Origin: Saprospiraceae bacterium UBA1994
Lineage (GTDB): Bacteria > Bacteroidota > Bacteroidia > Chitinophagales > Saprospiraceae
DNA: 64,000 bases
Direction: 5' to 3'
NCBI GenBank assembly: GCA_002335865.1
Contig: DDCY01000029.1
Coordinates: 498,400 to 562,399, forward strand
Part shown: positions 26,208 through 36,038 of the stretch, one piece after another
Numbering within the stretch: position 1 is the stretch's first letter
Layout of the letters: each line of letters opens with the position of its first letter
The notes under the pieces: model-generated
Seen by the model: only the letters and a program-made list of their open reading frames with translations
Database searches by the model: none
What the model was told of the DNA's origin: nothing
Translations under genes and position numbers: made by a program

Positions 26208-26660
26208 TTAGTCATTATAATTAGGAACTTCCCTCAAAAACTTAACTTTTTTATTTCCTTTATCGATAGCACAACAATATGTTTGTACACCGTTGGTTAC
26301 CAATAGATAAGGTGCATTGAGCGTAATGTTATATCTAGATGCTTGGTCTAACACTGATTGATTTATAGGTTCTTTATGTGACTTGCATTCAATGAGTAAA
26401 TAGGGCTTTATATCTTGATCGTAGACTATGATATCGTATCTTTTGTTTTGACCAAATACTTTGAGTGACTTTTCAACTTGAATTCTTGAGATAGGATAAT
26501 CTAGCTTCTGTGTGAGGTATAGAATAAGTAACTGCCTTACCAGTTCTTCTGGTTGAGGTACGAGGTACTTCTTTCTTAAAGGATCCCATATGAACTTAGT
26601 ATTACCTTCAGATCTTACTTTTAATTGCGATCGAAACTTATGTAGATTGATATCTATCAT
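26208..26660 (-). CDS. HsdR N-terminal domain-like nuclease-fold protein
   Basis: 150 residues. The core YDIIVYD...KPYLLIECKSHKEPI matches the PD-(D/E)xK nuclease fold of HsdR N-terminal (HSDR_N_2) proteins: Asp in KRYDIIV and Glu-Cys-Lys in LIECKSH, with SVLDQASRYN after it. Stand-alone proteins of this size are common in Bacteroidota, often near holA, and are not themselves restriction systems. Here the partner is the 622-residue unknown gene, which it overlaps by four bases (ATGA). No HsdM or HsdS is nearby. The role is unknown; DNA end processing is a guess. Confidence 0.75.
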   Translation of the reverse strand: MIDINLHKFRSQLKVRSEGNTKFIWDPLRKKYLVPQPEELVRQLLILYLTQKLDYPISRIQVEKSLKVFGQNKRYDIIVYDQDIKPYLLIECKSHKEPINQSVLDQASRYNITLNAPYLLVTNGVQTYCCAIDKGNKKVKFLREVPNYND

Positions 26661-28525
26661 AAGGCATACTTCGCAGTTACATTTGATGAATTATGCAGAT
26701 ATGAAGCCAAATACTTTTCTAGACTAATGTGATCAAGCGCATCTTCAGTGTTGACAGAAATTACTGTATATCCAGCTGACGACATACATTGAATCACTAA
26801 TCTTTGCCAAATATAATGCTCTATTAGCCGCACATTGAGCATATCATCATACACAAGCAGAATTTTCTCTTTGCCCTCTTCTAGTATACTTCCTTTGATC
26901 AGATCAGATTCGGACTCTCCTTTAAGTTCATTGATCTTGGCGTCTGCAAATAATCGTAGTATCTCTTCATTGTCTGTATAATCCAAAAAAGAGATGATAT
27001 TAAGTGACTTTGTTTGGAAGGTTCTGATTTTTGCTTTTGAGGCAACCACAGCTTCAGCCAATTGGTTTGCCTGCTTACTTTTATTATAATAATCCAATGT
27101 AACCATCGGTTTTATATTCTCTAACGTCTTATCGTTTAATGTGATTGAACACCTCTGGGCAGTATCACTTCTATTATTTAATATATAGTGAGCACCATCA
27201 AATGTCACCGTATAATCTCCGTTACACACAGTATCTGCAACAAGCTTAACAGAACTCCAATCTATAACAGTATTAAACGCTTTGTATGCTTCGAATAGAG
27301 CATGAGAATCATTTGTTGTCGGTATTCCTTTGTCCCTCACATAATTCTTCCACTGCTGTATTTCTATATACTTTAATTGATCCTGGAGGACGGACGAATC
27401 TAGCGTAGTCAGTATATTCAAAAGTGGTTTATCATCGATTGTACTGGTCTCGTATAATTTTCTCCAAGCGATATAATCGCCCTCATCGGCTATCCAATAT
27501 TTGCAAAAGTAAAGTTGATGCAACAAGTCTTCTACTTGTATGATTTGCTTTTCGTAGCTGAGTGGATTATTAGATATATTAACAGTAACAAGACCGTTTT
27601 GATCTATGTCTCTTAAAACCACTGTAAGTCTTTTCATGGCCTCTTGCATAAGCTTGGATTCATGATTCCGACTATTAAATCTTCTACTATGTCTTGCTAG
27701 ATATTTTACCGTCAAACTTTCCCAATTGTTTACAGCAAACATTGCCAGCTTAGAAATATCACCAATATACTTTTTTGGCAAATCAGCAGTTAAAAATCCG
27801 ATCTTTCGTCTAATCTGTTCAAGATCCGTTGCAGTCCGATTATGCTGATAGTTGACCAAACACTGTTTAAGCCGCTTTTTGATATCCAGTAGACGCGACT
27901 TTTCTTCTTCGATGATCTCATTGAGACCATTTTGTAAATCTTTGTAAATCTCGTTTACTGTTGCGATCCACATGGTCAAATCGAAAGACAAAGATTCATC
28001 TGTCGATGTTGTATAGAAGATGTGTTGCATTGGATCTATCTCGAAGTACCTATCCCAAGTTCTCTTATAAATAGATAGTAATTTAGAAATTTCTGTATTG
28101 CGATTAGAAAGTCCAAGACGAATACCTTTCAATCTACCATCAACATCAACATTATCAGTTAAATTTAGGTCAAAAGATCGAAGTAAAGCCAAATATTGAT
28201 GTCTGATAGCCTTCTCCGCTTTCGGATAGCAAGAATCATAATTATTTTTTATTCGGTCCAAAGCGAGAGAATATGATTCTGACAGCCTTATTACATCTTG
28301 CACTCCTTCTGGCTGTACGTGCCTCTCTTTGTAATTTTGTAAATTTCTAAGAACAAGCGGACCACAGCAAAAGGTTATTTCTGTTCCTTTATTCAATAGA
28401 TTTATTATTTCTATCAGACTATTTATACTTGTGGAGCGGACCTCTATTTGGTCACCAGATTCTAACCGTTTTAAAGCAAGAAGTTGAGTGGGCGAAAGAT
28501 GCTCTGTTGGTAAAAGGTGGATCAT
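26657..28525 (-). CDS. Large protein of unknown function, partner of the HsdR-N-like gene
   Basis: 622 residues, not recognised. It has no signal peptide or membrane segment, and no Walker A. Predicted largely helical, with a coiled-coil region about 195-235 (NEIIEEEKSRLLDIKKRLKQ) and another near 470-490. The last 80 residues (ILLVYDDMLNVRLIEHYIWQ, VIQCMSSAGYTVISVN) have the alternating pattern of a small alpha/beta domain, loosely like the C-terminal segment of nuclease-linked helicases. It overlaps the next gene by ATGA, so they are made together. A TATATTTG -7 element at 28550-28543 (minus) lies 18 bases before the ATG. Confidence 0.6.
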   Translation of the reverse strand: MIHLLPTEHLSPTQLLALKRLESGDQIEVRSTSINSLIEIINLLNKGTEITFCCGPLVLRNLQNYKERHVQPEGVQDVIRLSESYSLALDRIKNNYDSCYPKAEKAIRHQYLALLRSFDLNLTDNVDVDGRLKGIRLGLSNRNTEISKLLSIYKRTWDRYFEIDPMQHIFYTTSTDESLSFDLTMWIATVNEIYKDLQNGLNEIIEEEKSRLLDIKKRLKQCLVNYQHNRTATDLEQIRRKIGFLTADLPKKYIGDISKLAMFAVNNWESLTVKYLARHSRRFNSRNHESKLMQEAMKRLTVVLRDIDQNGLVTVNISNNPLSYEKQIIQVEDLLHQLYFCKYWIADEGDYIAWRKLYETSTIDDKPLLNILTTLDSSVLQDQLKYIEIQQWKNYVRDKGIPTTNDSHALFEAYKAFNTVIDWSSVKLVADTVCNGDYTVTFDGAHYILNNRSDTAQRCSITLNDKTLENIKPMVTLDYYNKSKQANQLAEAVVASKAKIRTFQTKSLNIISFLDYTDNEEILRLFADAKINELKGESESDLIKGSILEEGKEKILLVYDDMLNVRLIEHYIWQRLVIQCMSSAGYTVISVNTEDALDHISLEKYLASYLHNSSNVTAKYAL

Positions 28526-28936
28526 AAATTGGTTATAGATGACAAATATATTATTAATAAAACATATGTGTTTACTTTGATTGTAAGAATTAATGCCTTC
28601 GAAAGTTGCGATACGTCTTAAATGGCACGAGGCGGCATATTTTTCGCTCTTGATTAAACAAGACCTCTGAAGGTAGAACTTATTTAATCAAATAATATAT
28701 ATATTGTCTTAGTATTTGACTTTTGATTAGTGATATCATGTACTCTTGTCAAATTAGTAGGAAAATCATTCTATGGATTGATAACAACATTGTATTTTTG
28801 TTTAAATAGTTATATGATACTGTTATTTGATCTTTATTGGTCGAAGAAATACTAGTAAATAATCTGACAGCATAGTTAGTGAGTAAGAATCTCACTGACT
28901 TCTTAAATAATCTAATTTGGATGGATCCAGCGAAGT
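28526..28936. other. 411-base divergent intergenic region
   Basis: Between the 622-residue gene (minus) and corA (plus). It contains a minus-strand TATATTTG at 28550-28543, a plus-strand TATTTTTG at 28793-28800, and a 9-bp hairpin GTTAGTGAG / CTCACTGAC with a 7-base loop at 28875-28899 in the presumed corA leader. No gene is seen. Confidence 0.55.
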
Positions 28937-29887
28937 ATGATACGTTACTACCAAAAGAGAAACAAAGAACTAGTCGAGTTAGATAGAATCCAGGAAGAAA
29001 CTTGGATTGATATAAGAGTACCATTTGATCAGGGAGAGCTAGAGAAACTAGCCAATGATCTTGATGTACCTCTTGATTACTTTACAGATTCGTTGGATGT
29101 GGATGAAAGGTCGCGTTACGAGAGAGAAGACGAGGTTGAACTTGTAATTATAAATACTCCTGTAGCTAATGATGATAACAGAGATAGTGATCCCATATAC
29201 ATAACAGTACCTATTGGAATAGTATTAACTAAAGGTCATATCATCACCTTGACTTCCAAAGATGATACGGTATTAGAGAAATTTACCACTAATAAGGTGA
29301 AGAACTTTGTTCCATCAGATCGAAAAAAATTTATCCTGCAGATATTTGAGCAAAACGTATTGGACTATTTGTATAGACTCAAGCAACTCAATCTCAAGCG
29401 AAACTTGATCGAACAAAGCCTCTATGAAAGTAGTAGTGATAAAGAACTCAGACAATTACTTAGGATAGAGAAGAGTCTTGTCTATTTTGTGAACAGTCTC
29501 AATGCTAACGAACTGCTCAATCTTAAGATGAAAAGAACCGATTTTTTGCAAATCAGAGATCTGGAGTATCATAGAGACCTGTTCGAAGATATCATAATTG
29601 ACAACGGACAAGCACTTGAAGTAGCGAATGTACATACCAATATATTGAGCAGTACGATGGACGCCTATGCCTCAATTATATCTAACAATATGAATATTTT
29701 TATCCATCGTCTGACAATCATAACGATCATTTTGATGGTACCCACTTTAGTAGCCTCATTCTATGGTATGAATCTCAAGTATTTACCTTTGCAGGATACT
29801 GAATATGCCTTTGTAATTATTATACTAGTAAGTATAGTATTAGGAATCGGTATAATATGGTTTTTCAAAAGAAGAAAACACTTCTGA
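28937..29887 (+). CDS. corA: CorA-family magnesium/divalent metal transporter
   Basis: 316 residues, typical. CorA forms a pentameric inner-membrane channel for magnesium (and cobalt or nickel). The signature GMN is at 277-279 in YGMNLKYLP, at the end of the first of two C-terminal membrane segments (about 256-275 and 291-310). The long N-terminal cytoplasmic domain (to about 250) and helical stalk are present. The ending FKRRKHF is basic, as usual. It is a single gene with a 5' hairpin (28875-28899) that might sense metal, though no known Mg riboswitch was recognised. Confidence 0.94.
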   Translation: MIRYYQKRNKELVELDRIQEETWIDIRVPFDQGELEKLANDLDVPLDYFTDSLDVDERSRYEREDEVELVIINTPVANDDNRDSDPIYITVPIGIVLTKGHIITLTSKDDTVLEKFTTNKVKNFVPSDRKKFILQIFEQNVLDYLYRLKQLNLKRNLIEQSLYESSSDKELRQLLRIEKSLVYFVNSLNANELLNLKMKRTDFLQIRDLEYHRDLFEDIIIDNGQALEVANVHTNILSSTMDAYASIISNNMNIFIHRLTIITIILMVPTLVASFYGMNLKYLPLQDTEYAFVIIILVSIVLGIGIIWFFKRRKHF

Positions 29888-30374
29888 TAAAATTACTACA
29901 TACGTTTTACTCTCATTATTAGTTAGTTAGCTATCTAGCCGCAAGAGTTATTAACAAAAAGACATATGATGATAATTTTTATTATGTTGACTACAAGGGA
30001 GTTATGTACCTTACCAACAGCGTGTTAATAACTTTTGACTTTTTTCATTTCATTCTCAAGGACATTTTACCCATATTTGTAACTGAGAACAACAGGATGG
30101 TTTTTTACCTTACCGTCCTATTTTCAACACCAATTGTAACTAATCGGCGTATTTGATAAATATTGGATTTTTAAATCAAATATTTATCATTTCGATGACA
30201 TGACTTGGTCTTATCAACAAGATATTCATAACAGCATATCTTTAATATGAGTAGAGTAAAGAGAATATCTCATATTAAATGCTTTAGAAATCAGGATGAT
30301 GAAGATGATAAGCCTCGATATTGTGGAACATACAAAGTGACAACGAGATTGACAACTATATATAAAATTAACCA
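29888..30374. other. 487-base region upstream of nrdB
   Basis: No gene. It holds a 36-base palindrome (entered separately), an 11-base inverted pair AGTTATTAACA (29946-29956) and TGTTAATAACT (30023-30033), and two degenerate copies of ACCTTACC (about 30008 and 30104) and TTGTAACT (about 30078 and 30135). These are probably regulatory. Confidence 0.55.
30154..30189. promoter_or_regulatory. 36-base near-perfect palindrome upstream of nrdB
   Basis: GATAAATATT-x-GATTT pairs with its inverse copy, 17 of 18 pairs, with a central TT. It lies 186 bases before the nrdB start. AT-rich, with no following T run, so it is more likely an operator or a leader structure than a terminator. Confidence 0.5.
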
Positions 30375-31352
30375 ATGAGTACACCCATCGAACCTATCTT
30401 AAAGGAAAATCCCAACAGATTCGTATTGTTTCCGATACAACATGACGACATCTGGAATTTTTACAAAAAATCAGAAGCATCATTTTGGACTGCCGAAGAA
30501 ATAGATCTACATCAAGATCTTTCTGACTGGGAAAACAAACTTAATGATAATGAAAGACATTTTATTAAACATGTATTGGCATTTTTCGCAGCGAGTGATG
30601 GTATCGTTAACGAAAACTTAGCTGATAATATGGTAACTGACGTCCAGTATACTGAAGCTAAATTCTTTTATGGATTTCAGATCATGATGGAGAATATCCA
30701 CTCTGAGACTTACTCGCTATTAATAGATGCATACATTAAGGAAAACGATGAAAAAGATTACCTTTTCAATGCTATCGAACATATGCCTTGTGTAGCAAAA
30801 AAAGCAGATTGGGCATTGAGATGGATAGATAACGGATCTTTTGCTGAACGACTAATCGCATTCGCAGCAGTTGAAGGTATATTCTTCTCTGGATCATTTT
30901 GTTCTATTTTTTGGTTAAAGAAAAGAGGACTAATGCCAGGACTGACATTTTCTAATGAGCTTATTAGTAGAGATGAAGGTATGCACTGTGATTTCGCATG
31001 CCTATTATACAATGAGCACATCCAAAACAAACTAGACAAATCAGTAATAGAGGGGATGATTACTGATTCGGTTGAGATCGAAAAGGAATTTGTGTCTGAT
31101 GCACTTCCAGTGGGCCTTATCGGTATGAATGCTTTGCTTATGTGTCAGTACATCGAATTCGTGGCAGATAGACTTCTTGAATCTTTAGGAAATCCGAAGG
31201 TTTATAATGTTGAAAATCCATTCCCATGGATGGAACTAATATCTCTGCAAGGGAAAACCAATTTCTTTGAGAAGAGAGTAGGCGATTATCAAAAATCAGG
31301 AGTGATGGCTGATAAAGATAAACAGGTATTCTCCTTAGATGAAGATTTCTAG
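30375..31352 (+). CDS. nrdB: Ribonucleoside-diphosphate reductase, beta subunit (class Ia)
   Basis: 325 residues, typical. NrdB houses the diiron-tyrosyl radical that NrdA uses to reduce ribonucleotides to deoxyribonucleotides. Iron-ligand motifs are visible: EIDLHQDLSDWENKL, NERHFIKHVLAFFAASDGI, NENLADN, EARFFYGFQIMMENIHSE-like EAKFFYGFQ, and SRDEGMHCDFA. The radical tyrosine lies after the first helical iron ligand pair. The C-terminus ends SLDEDF, the tail that docks onto NrdA. It precedes nrdA by 240 bases, so both are probably in one operon. The upstream region holds a long palindrome. Confidence 0.96.
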   Translation: MSTPIEPILKENPNRFVLFPIQHDDIWNFYKKSEASFWTAEEIDLHQDLSDWENKLNDNERHFIKHVLAFFAASDGIVNENLADNMVTDVQYTEAKFFYGFQIMMENIHSETYSLLIDAYIKENDEKDYLFNAIEHMPCVAKKADWALRWIDNGSFAERLIAFAAVEGIFFSGSFCSIFWLKKRGLMPGLTFSNELISRDEGMHCDFACLLYNEHIQNKLDKSVIEGMITDSVEIEKEFVSDALPVGLIGMNALLMCQYIEFVADRLLESLGNPKVYNVENPFPWMELISLQGKTNFFEKRVGDYQKSGVMADKDKQVFSLDEDF

Positions 31353-31592
31353 CCAGTACCTTTTTTCAAGTCTTTAAATGTTTCAAAACACAGATGAAGA
31401 CTTACATTTCTTCTTTTGCAAGATAGGTTCGACTCTAATTTTTCATAAGTAGCCAGAAAGAAGTTAAAGACATAATGGCAAACCCAAAAACTGGATCATT
31501 GTGACTAAAGCGAGTTTCAAGCTTCTTGTGGTAATAAAGCAAGAGATTTTTTTTAAAACAACTACACTATTTAATTTTCTAAACTCAACCCA

Positions 31593-34004
31593 ATGCAAGT
31601 AGTAAAAAGAACTGGCAAAAAAGAATCTGTAAGTTTTGACAAAATCACAGCGAGAGTAAAAAAACTCTGCTATGGATTAGACAGTAATTTTGTAGATCCT
31701 ACCGGTATCGCTATGAAAGTGATCCAAGGGCTATATGATGGTGTAAGTACTACTGAGTTGGATAACTTAGCCGCGGAGACTGCCGCTTCTATGGCGACTA
31801 ATCACCCGGACTATGCTCAATTAGCTGCACGTATTTCTACATCGAATCTTCATAAGAATACAGATAAATCGTTTTCTAATACAATACAGAAATTATACGA
31901 TTATATAGATCCTAAGACTGGTGAGAAAGCGGGTCTTATAGGTGACAAAACATTTAAAACTGTTATGGATAACAAAGCGAGAATTAATTCTGCTATTATC
32001 TATGACAGAGATTATAACTTTGATTTCTTCGGATTCAAAACACTTGAAAGATCATACCTCCTAAGGTGTGATGGTAAAGTGGTGGAACGACCTCAGCATA
32101 TGCTCATGAGAGCAGCAATAGGAATTCACGGTAGCGATATCGATTCTGCAATAGAAACCTATAACTATATGTCAGAGAAGTGGTTTATACATGCTACCCC
32201 TACTTTATTTAATGCAGGGACACCTAAGCCACAGTTATCTTCATGCTTCCTCTTGACGATGACTGATGACAGCATCAGTGGAATATTCGAAACATTGACA
32301 AGATGTGCTAAAATATCTCAATCAGCAGGTGGTATAGGTCTCAGCATTCACAACATAAGAGCAAAAGGATCATATATCAAAGGTACGGGAGGAACATCCA
32401 ACGGTATCGTACCTATGCTGAAAGTATTTAACGATACCGCAAGATATGTAGATCAAGGTGGAGGTAAACGTAAAGGTGCCTTCGCAATGTACCTAGAACC
32501 CTGGCATGCAGATATCTACGATTTCCTAGATCTAAAGAAAAACCATGGTAAGGAAGAAATGAGAGCAAGAGATTTATTCTACGCGATGTGGGTTTCTGAT
32601 TTATTTATGAAAAGAGTACAAGAAGGTGGAGATTGGTCATTATTCTGTCCAAACGAATGTCCAGGATTGGCAGATTGCCACGGCTCAGAATTCGAGACTT
32701 TATATACAAGCTACGAAGAAGAGGGAAGAGCACGTAAGACGATAAAGGCACAAGAGCTTTGGTTCGCTATATTAGAATCTCAGATCGAAACTGGTACTCC
32801 TTATATCTTATACAAAGATGCAGCGAATGAAAAGTCAAATCAAAAAAACCTAGGTACTATAAAGTCATCTAACCTATGTACTGAGATCATGGAATATACA
32901 AGTCCAGATGAAGTGGCAGTATGTAACTTAGCTTCTATCTCATTACCGAAATTTGTGGATGTTGAAAATCAGAAATTCGACTTCGAAAAATTACATGAGG
33001 TGTCTAGAGTAATCACTAAGAACCTTAATAAGATTATAGATGTTAATTACTACCCAGTAATAGAAGCACAGAACTCTAACTTCCGTCACCGTCCGATCGG
33101 AATTGGTGTACAAGGATTAGCGGATGCTTATATGATGTTACGTATGCCATTTGATGGTGCAGAAGCGAAGCAACTCAACAAAGATATATTCGAGACTATC
33201 TATCATGGTTCTGTGACTGAGTCTAACGCGCTATCGGCAAAAGAAGGACCATACGAATCATTCAAAGGATCACCCGCAAGTAAAGGTATTTTACAGTTCG
33301 ATATGTGGGGCGTGAAACCATCTGACAGGTACGATTGGAAAAAGACAAAAGCAGACATCAAGAAAGATGGTATGCGTAACAGTCTACTTTTAGCACCTAT
33401 GCCTACAGCATCTACATCGCAAATACTAGGAAACAATGAGTGTTTTGAGCCATATACATCTAACATATATTCTAGACGTACATTATCTGGTGAGTATGTA
33501 ATCATTAACCGTCACCTACTCAACGATCTAATCAAGTTAGGCTTATGGGATGATGATATGAAGCAAAAATTAATGGCAGCCAACGGATCCATACAAGATT
33601 TCGATCTTCCTCAGGAAATAAAAGATCTCTACAAAACTGTATGGGAAATCAGCCAGAAAAACATAATAGATCAATCAGCAGATAGGGGAGCATACATCTG
33701 TCAAAGTCAGAGTCTCAACCTATTTATAGAGAACCCTAACTTTGGTAAGCTGAGTTCAATGCATTTCTACGCATGGAAAGCAGGTCTGAAAACAGGTATG
33801 TATTATCTAAGATCTAAAGCTGCTGTAGATCCTATCAAATTCACATTAGATAAGCAACACCAAAGAGTACAAGCAAGTGCTACTGCCGGTGTAGTTGATC
33901 TAGCTGAAGATCAAGAGCCAGCAATAGAAAAATCTCCAGAACAAGTATTTCTAGAAGGTGAAGTATGTACTATGGATGATGGTTGCTTAAGCTGTGGATC
34001 GTAG
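31593..34004 (+). CDS. nrdA: Ribonucleoside-diphosphate reductase, alpha subunit (class Ia)
   Basis: 803 residues. NrdA binds the nucleoside diphosphates. An ATP-cone regulatory domain is at about 1-90 (MQVVKRTGKKESVSFDKITARV pattern), followed by the barrel with the catalytic cysteines: PQLSSCFLL, CNLASISLP-like VCNLASI, and the radical-transfer region. The C-terminal tail has Cys792, Cys798 and Cys801 (GCLSCGS), the redox pair for thioredoxin or glutaredoxin. ATP/dATP-cone control of activity is expected. Followed by a perfect terminator. Confidence 0.97.
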   Translation: MQVVKRTGKKESVSFDKITARVKKLCYGLDSNFVDPTGIAMKVIQGLYDGVSTTELDNLAAETAASMATNHPDYAQLAARISTSNLHKNTDKSFSNTIQKLYDYIDPKTGEKAGLIGDKTFKTVMDNKARINSAIIYDRDYNFDFFGFKTLERSYLLRCDGKVVERPQHMLMRAAIGIHGSDIDSAIETYNYMSEKWFIHATPTLFNAGTPKPQLSSCFLLTMTDDSISGIFETLTRCAKISQSAGGIGLSIHNIRAKGSYIKGTGGTSNGIVPMLKVFNDTARYVDQGGGKRKGAFAMYLEPWHADIYDFLDLKKNHGKEEMRARDLFYAMWVSDLFMKRVQEGGDWSLFCPNECPGLADCHGSEFETLYTSYEEEGRARKTIKAQELWFAILESQIETGTPYILYKDAANEKSNQKNLGTIKSSNLCTEIMEYTSPDEVAVCNLASISLPKFVDVENQKFDFEKLHEVSRVITKNLNKIIDVNYYPVIEAQNSNFRHRPIGIGVQGLADAYMMLRMPFDGAEAKQLNKDIFETIYHGSVTESNALSAKEGPYESFKGSPASKGILQFDMWGVKPSDRYDWKKTKADIKKDGMRNSLLLAPMPTASTSQILGNNECFEPYTSNIYSRRTLSGEYVIINRHLLNDLIKLGLWDDDMKQKLMAANGSIQDFDLPQEIKDLYKTVWEISQKNIIDQSADRGAYICQSQSLNLFIENPNFGKLSSMHFYAWKAGLKTGMYYLRSKAAVDPIKFTLDKQHQRVQASATAGVVDLAEDQEPAIEKSPEQVFLEGEVCTMDDGCLSCGS

Positions 34005-34031
34005 AATTTAGCTGAAAGTTAAAATTACTTC

Positions 34032-34065
34032 AAAAGCCATCTAGTATAATTACTAGATGGCTTTT
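34032..34065 (+). terminator. Terminator of nrdA
   Basis: A perfect 15-bp stem (AAAAGCCATCTAGTA with its inverse copy) around a 4-base loop TAAT, ending in CTTTT. It starts 28 bases after the nrdA stop. Confidence 0.93.
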
Positions 34066-34301
34066 GTATGTTTAATAGATTTAATTCTTGGACGTAGTTT
34101 TTCGTCTACATCCATTAGCAGTAAGTACACAAGCATTAGGACGATTCAGTTTCCCCATAAACTGTCGAGTAAACTAGGAAAGGCGAAGATGATTTGTACC
34201 CTCTTGTGTTACATACTACCTACCGGATCTCAATACAATACGATTTTCATAAATTTACTATCTTACCTCATAATACGGTTCAGCGTTTTAAATATTTATT
34301 T

Positions 34302-35951
34302 ATGTCAAAGAATTTAAGTGAACTATCAGGAAGGAAAGGAATAGAGGATAACCTTTTTGATAAAATGGGTAAACTTGCTCAAGCAACGGGAACTCCGAGT
34401 AATGAGGCGTTAGACCAATTAGCTAAAGAGTTTTTGGTTGGAACCGCCAATACTTATGGTACAGCAAGCTTTTATGACTTTCTAAAGCCAGAAAACAAAG
34501 GCAAAAAGGTATATGTATGTAATGGTACTGCTTGTTTGTGTGCTGGGACACAAGATGCCGTTCTGGCTACCTTGAAATCCAATTTTAAGGAGGAGGAAAT
34601 AGGACACATGACCTGCTTGGGTCGCTGTCATGAAAATAGTGCCTTCCATATGGATGGAAAGAACTATTCTGGAAGTACTTTAAAGAACATAGACTTTAAT
34701 GCTAAGTTAAGTGAGATAAAAGACAAATATTTAGTAGAAACGAATGGTAAGCCTATTCTTACCAAAACATTTACCAGTATCAAAACCTATTATAAGCCAT
34801 TTTTAGATGCTTTGAAAAGAGATTCTGGGGATGTGTTAGAGGAGATAAAATCCTCGAATGTTAGAGGTCGAGGTGGAGCAGGCTTCCCAATGGGACTAAA
34901 ATGGCAATTTTGTAGAAATGAAGAAAGCGGCACCAAATTTATCATCTGTAATGCTGATGAAGGTGATCCAGGCGCTTATTCGGATAGATATCTACTAGAA
35001 GAAAGACCACATTCTGTACTATTTGGAATGTTGATCGCTGGTTATACCACTCATGCATCCCATGGCATAGTCTATATCAGAGCTGAATATCCAGAATCTG
35101 TAGTAATTGTACAAAATGCAATAGATGATATAAGAGCGGCTGGTCTGGTTGGCAAAAGTATAGATGGCAGTTCATTCAATTTTGATTTTAAAATCATCCA
35201 AGCGCAAGGATCCTATATTTGTGGCGAAGAAACGGCATTAATCAACTCCATCGAAGGACAAAGACCAGAGGTTAGGGTCCGTCCACCATTTCCAGCCCAA
35301 AAAGGCTTGTTTAATAAGCCGACGATTGTCAATAATGTAGAGACTTTAGCTAGTGTGCATTATATATTAGAACATGGAGGACAGCATTGGAAGAGTATAG
35401 GTACAGATAAATCATCCGGTACCAAACTCGTAAGTTTGGATAGCTTTTTTAATAAACCTGGAATCTATGAGGTAGAAATGGGAACTCCATTGCGCTTAGT
35501 AATAAACGAATTAGGCGGAGGATTTAAATCTCCAATCAAAGCTATGCAAATAGGTGGCCCACTAGGAGGAGTAGTACCCATATCAAAGATAGATGATCTT
35601 CGCATCGATTTCGAATCATTCTCTAGTAATGGATTTTTATTAGGTCATGCAGGTATAGTTTGCATACCAAAGGATTTTCCGATCATAAAATATATAGAGC
35701 ACCTATTTGATTTTGCATCCTATGAAAGTTGTGGTAAATGTTTCCCTTGTAGATTAGGAACAAAGAGAGGTCAAGAACTCGCAACCAAAGCGATAAATGA
35801 AGATTATAAAATAGAGAGAAGGTTATTTACCGATCTTTTGGCGACCTTAGAAAAAGGCTCGTTATGCGCTCATGGTGGAGGTATCCCTCTTCCGATTAGA
35901 AACTGTATGCATTATTTTGGAAGTGAATTAGATTCTTATTTTGAGGTATAA
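34302..35951 (+). CDS. fdsB: NAD-dependent formate dehydrogenase beta subunit, fused FdsG-FdsB (NuoE-NuoF) type
   Basis: 549 residues from the ATG at 34302; the longer frame starting at 34194 reads through non-coding sequence. Residues 1-130 form a NuoE/FdsG-like part: a helical start, then the thioredoxin-like 2Fe-2S motif Cys73-x4-Cys78 and Cys105-x3-Cys109. The NuoF/FdsB part follows: NVRGRGGAGFPMGLKW (FMN and NADH site), CNADEGDPGAYSDR, GEETALINSIEG, and the 4Fe-4S motif ESCGKCFPCRLG with a later Cys in GSLCAHGG. It takes electrons from the FdsA subunit to NAD. It lies 87 bases before that gene. Confidence 0.9.
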   Translation: MSKNLSELSGRKGIEDNLFDKMGKLAQATGTPSNEALDQLAKEFLVGTANTYGTASFYDFLKPENKGKKVYVCNGTACLCAGTQDAVLATLKSNFKEEEIGHMTCLGRCHENSAFHMDGKNYSGSTLKNIDFNAKLSEIKDKYLVETNGKPILTKTFTSIKTYYKPFLDALKRDSGDVLEEIKSSNVRGRGGAGFPMGLKWQFCRNEESGTKFIICNADEGDPGAYSDRYLLEERPHSVLFGMLIAGYTTHASHGIVYIRAEYPESVVIVQNAIDDIRAAGLVGKSIDGSSFNFDFKIIQAQGSYICGEETALINSIEGQRPEVRVRPPFPAQKGLFNKPTIVNNVETLASVHYILEHGGQHWKSIGTDKSSGTKLVSLDSFFNKPGIYEVEMGTPLRLVINELGGGFKSPIKAMQIGGPLGGVVPISKIDDLRIDFESFSSNGFLLGHAGIVCIPKDFPIIKYIEHLFDFASYESCGKCFPCRLGTKRGQELATKAINEDYKIERRLFTDLLATLEKGSLCAHGGGIPLPIRNCMHYFGSELDSYFEV

Positions 35952-36038
35952 ATTAATGTCAAATTCTGCAACGCATTAATAATATGATCACCCCAAAAGA
36001 AGTGAAAATTAGGTATTAATAATTATCAATCGAAAACA

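Noticed and set aside
26208..26660. A type I restriction system
   Set aside because: Only an HsdR-N-like domain is present; no HsdM, HsdS or helicase part of HsdR is in the window.
30327..30374. An NrdR box in front of nrdB
   Set aside because: An ACTATATATA stretch is present but neither the full consensus nor the paired second box could be seen.
34194..34301. A 36-codon N-terminal extension of the FdsB fusion
   Set aside because: It reads through non-coding sequence; the ATG at 34302 begins the conserved helical part.
34057..34317. A plus-strand frame of 86 codons after nrdA
   Set aside because: It overlaps the nrdA terminator and the start of fdsB in another frame, and encodes no recognisable protein.
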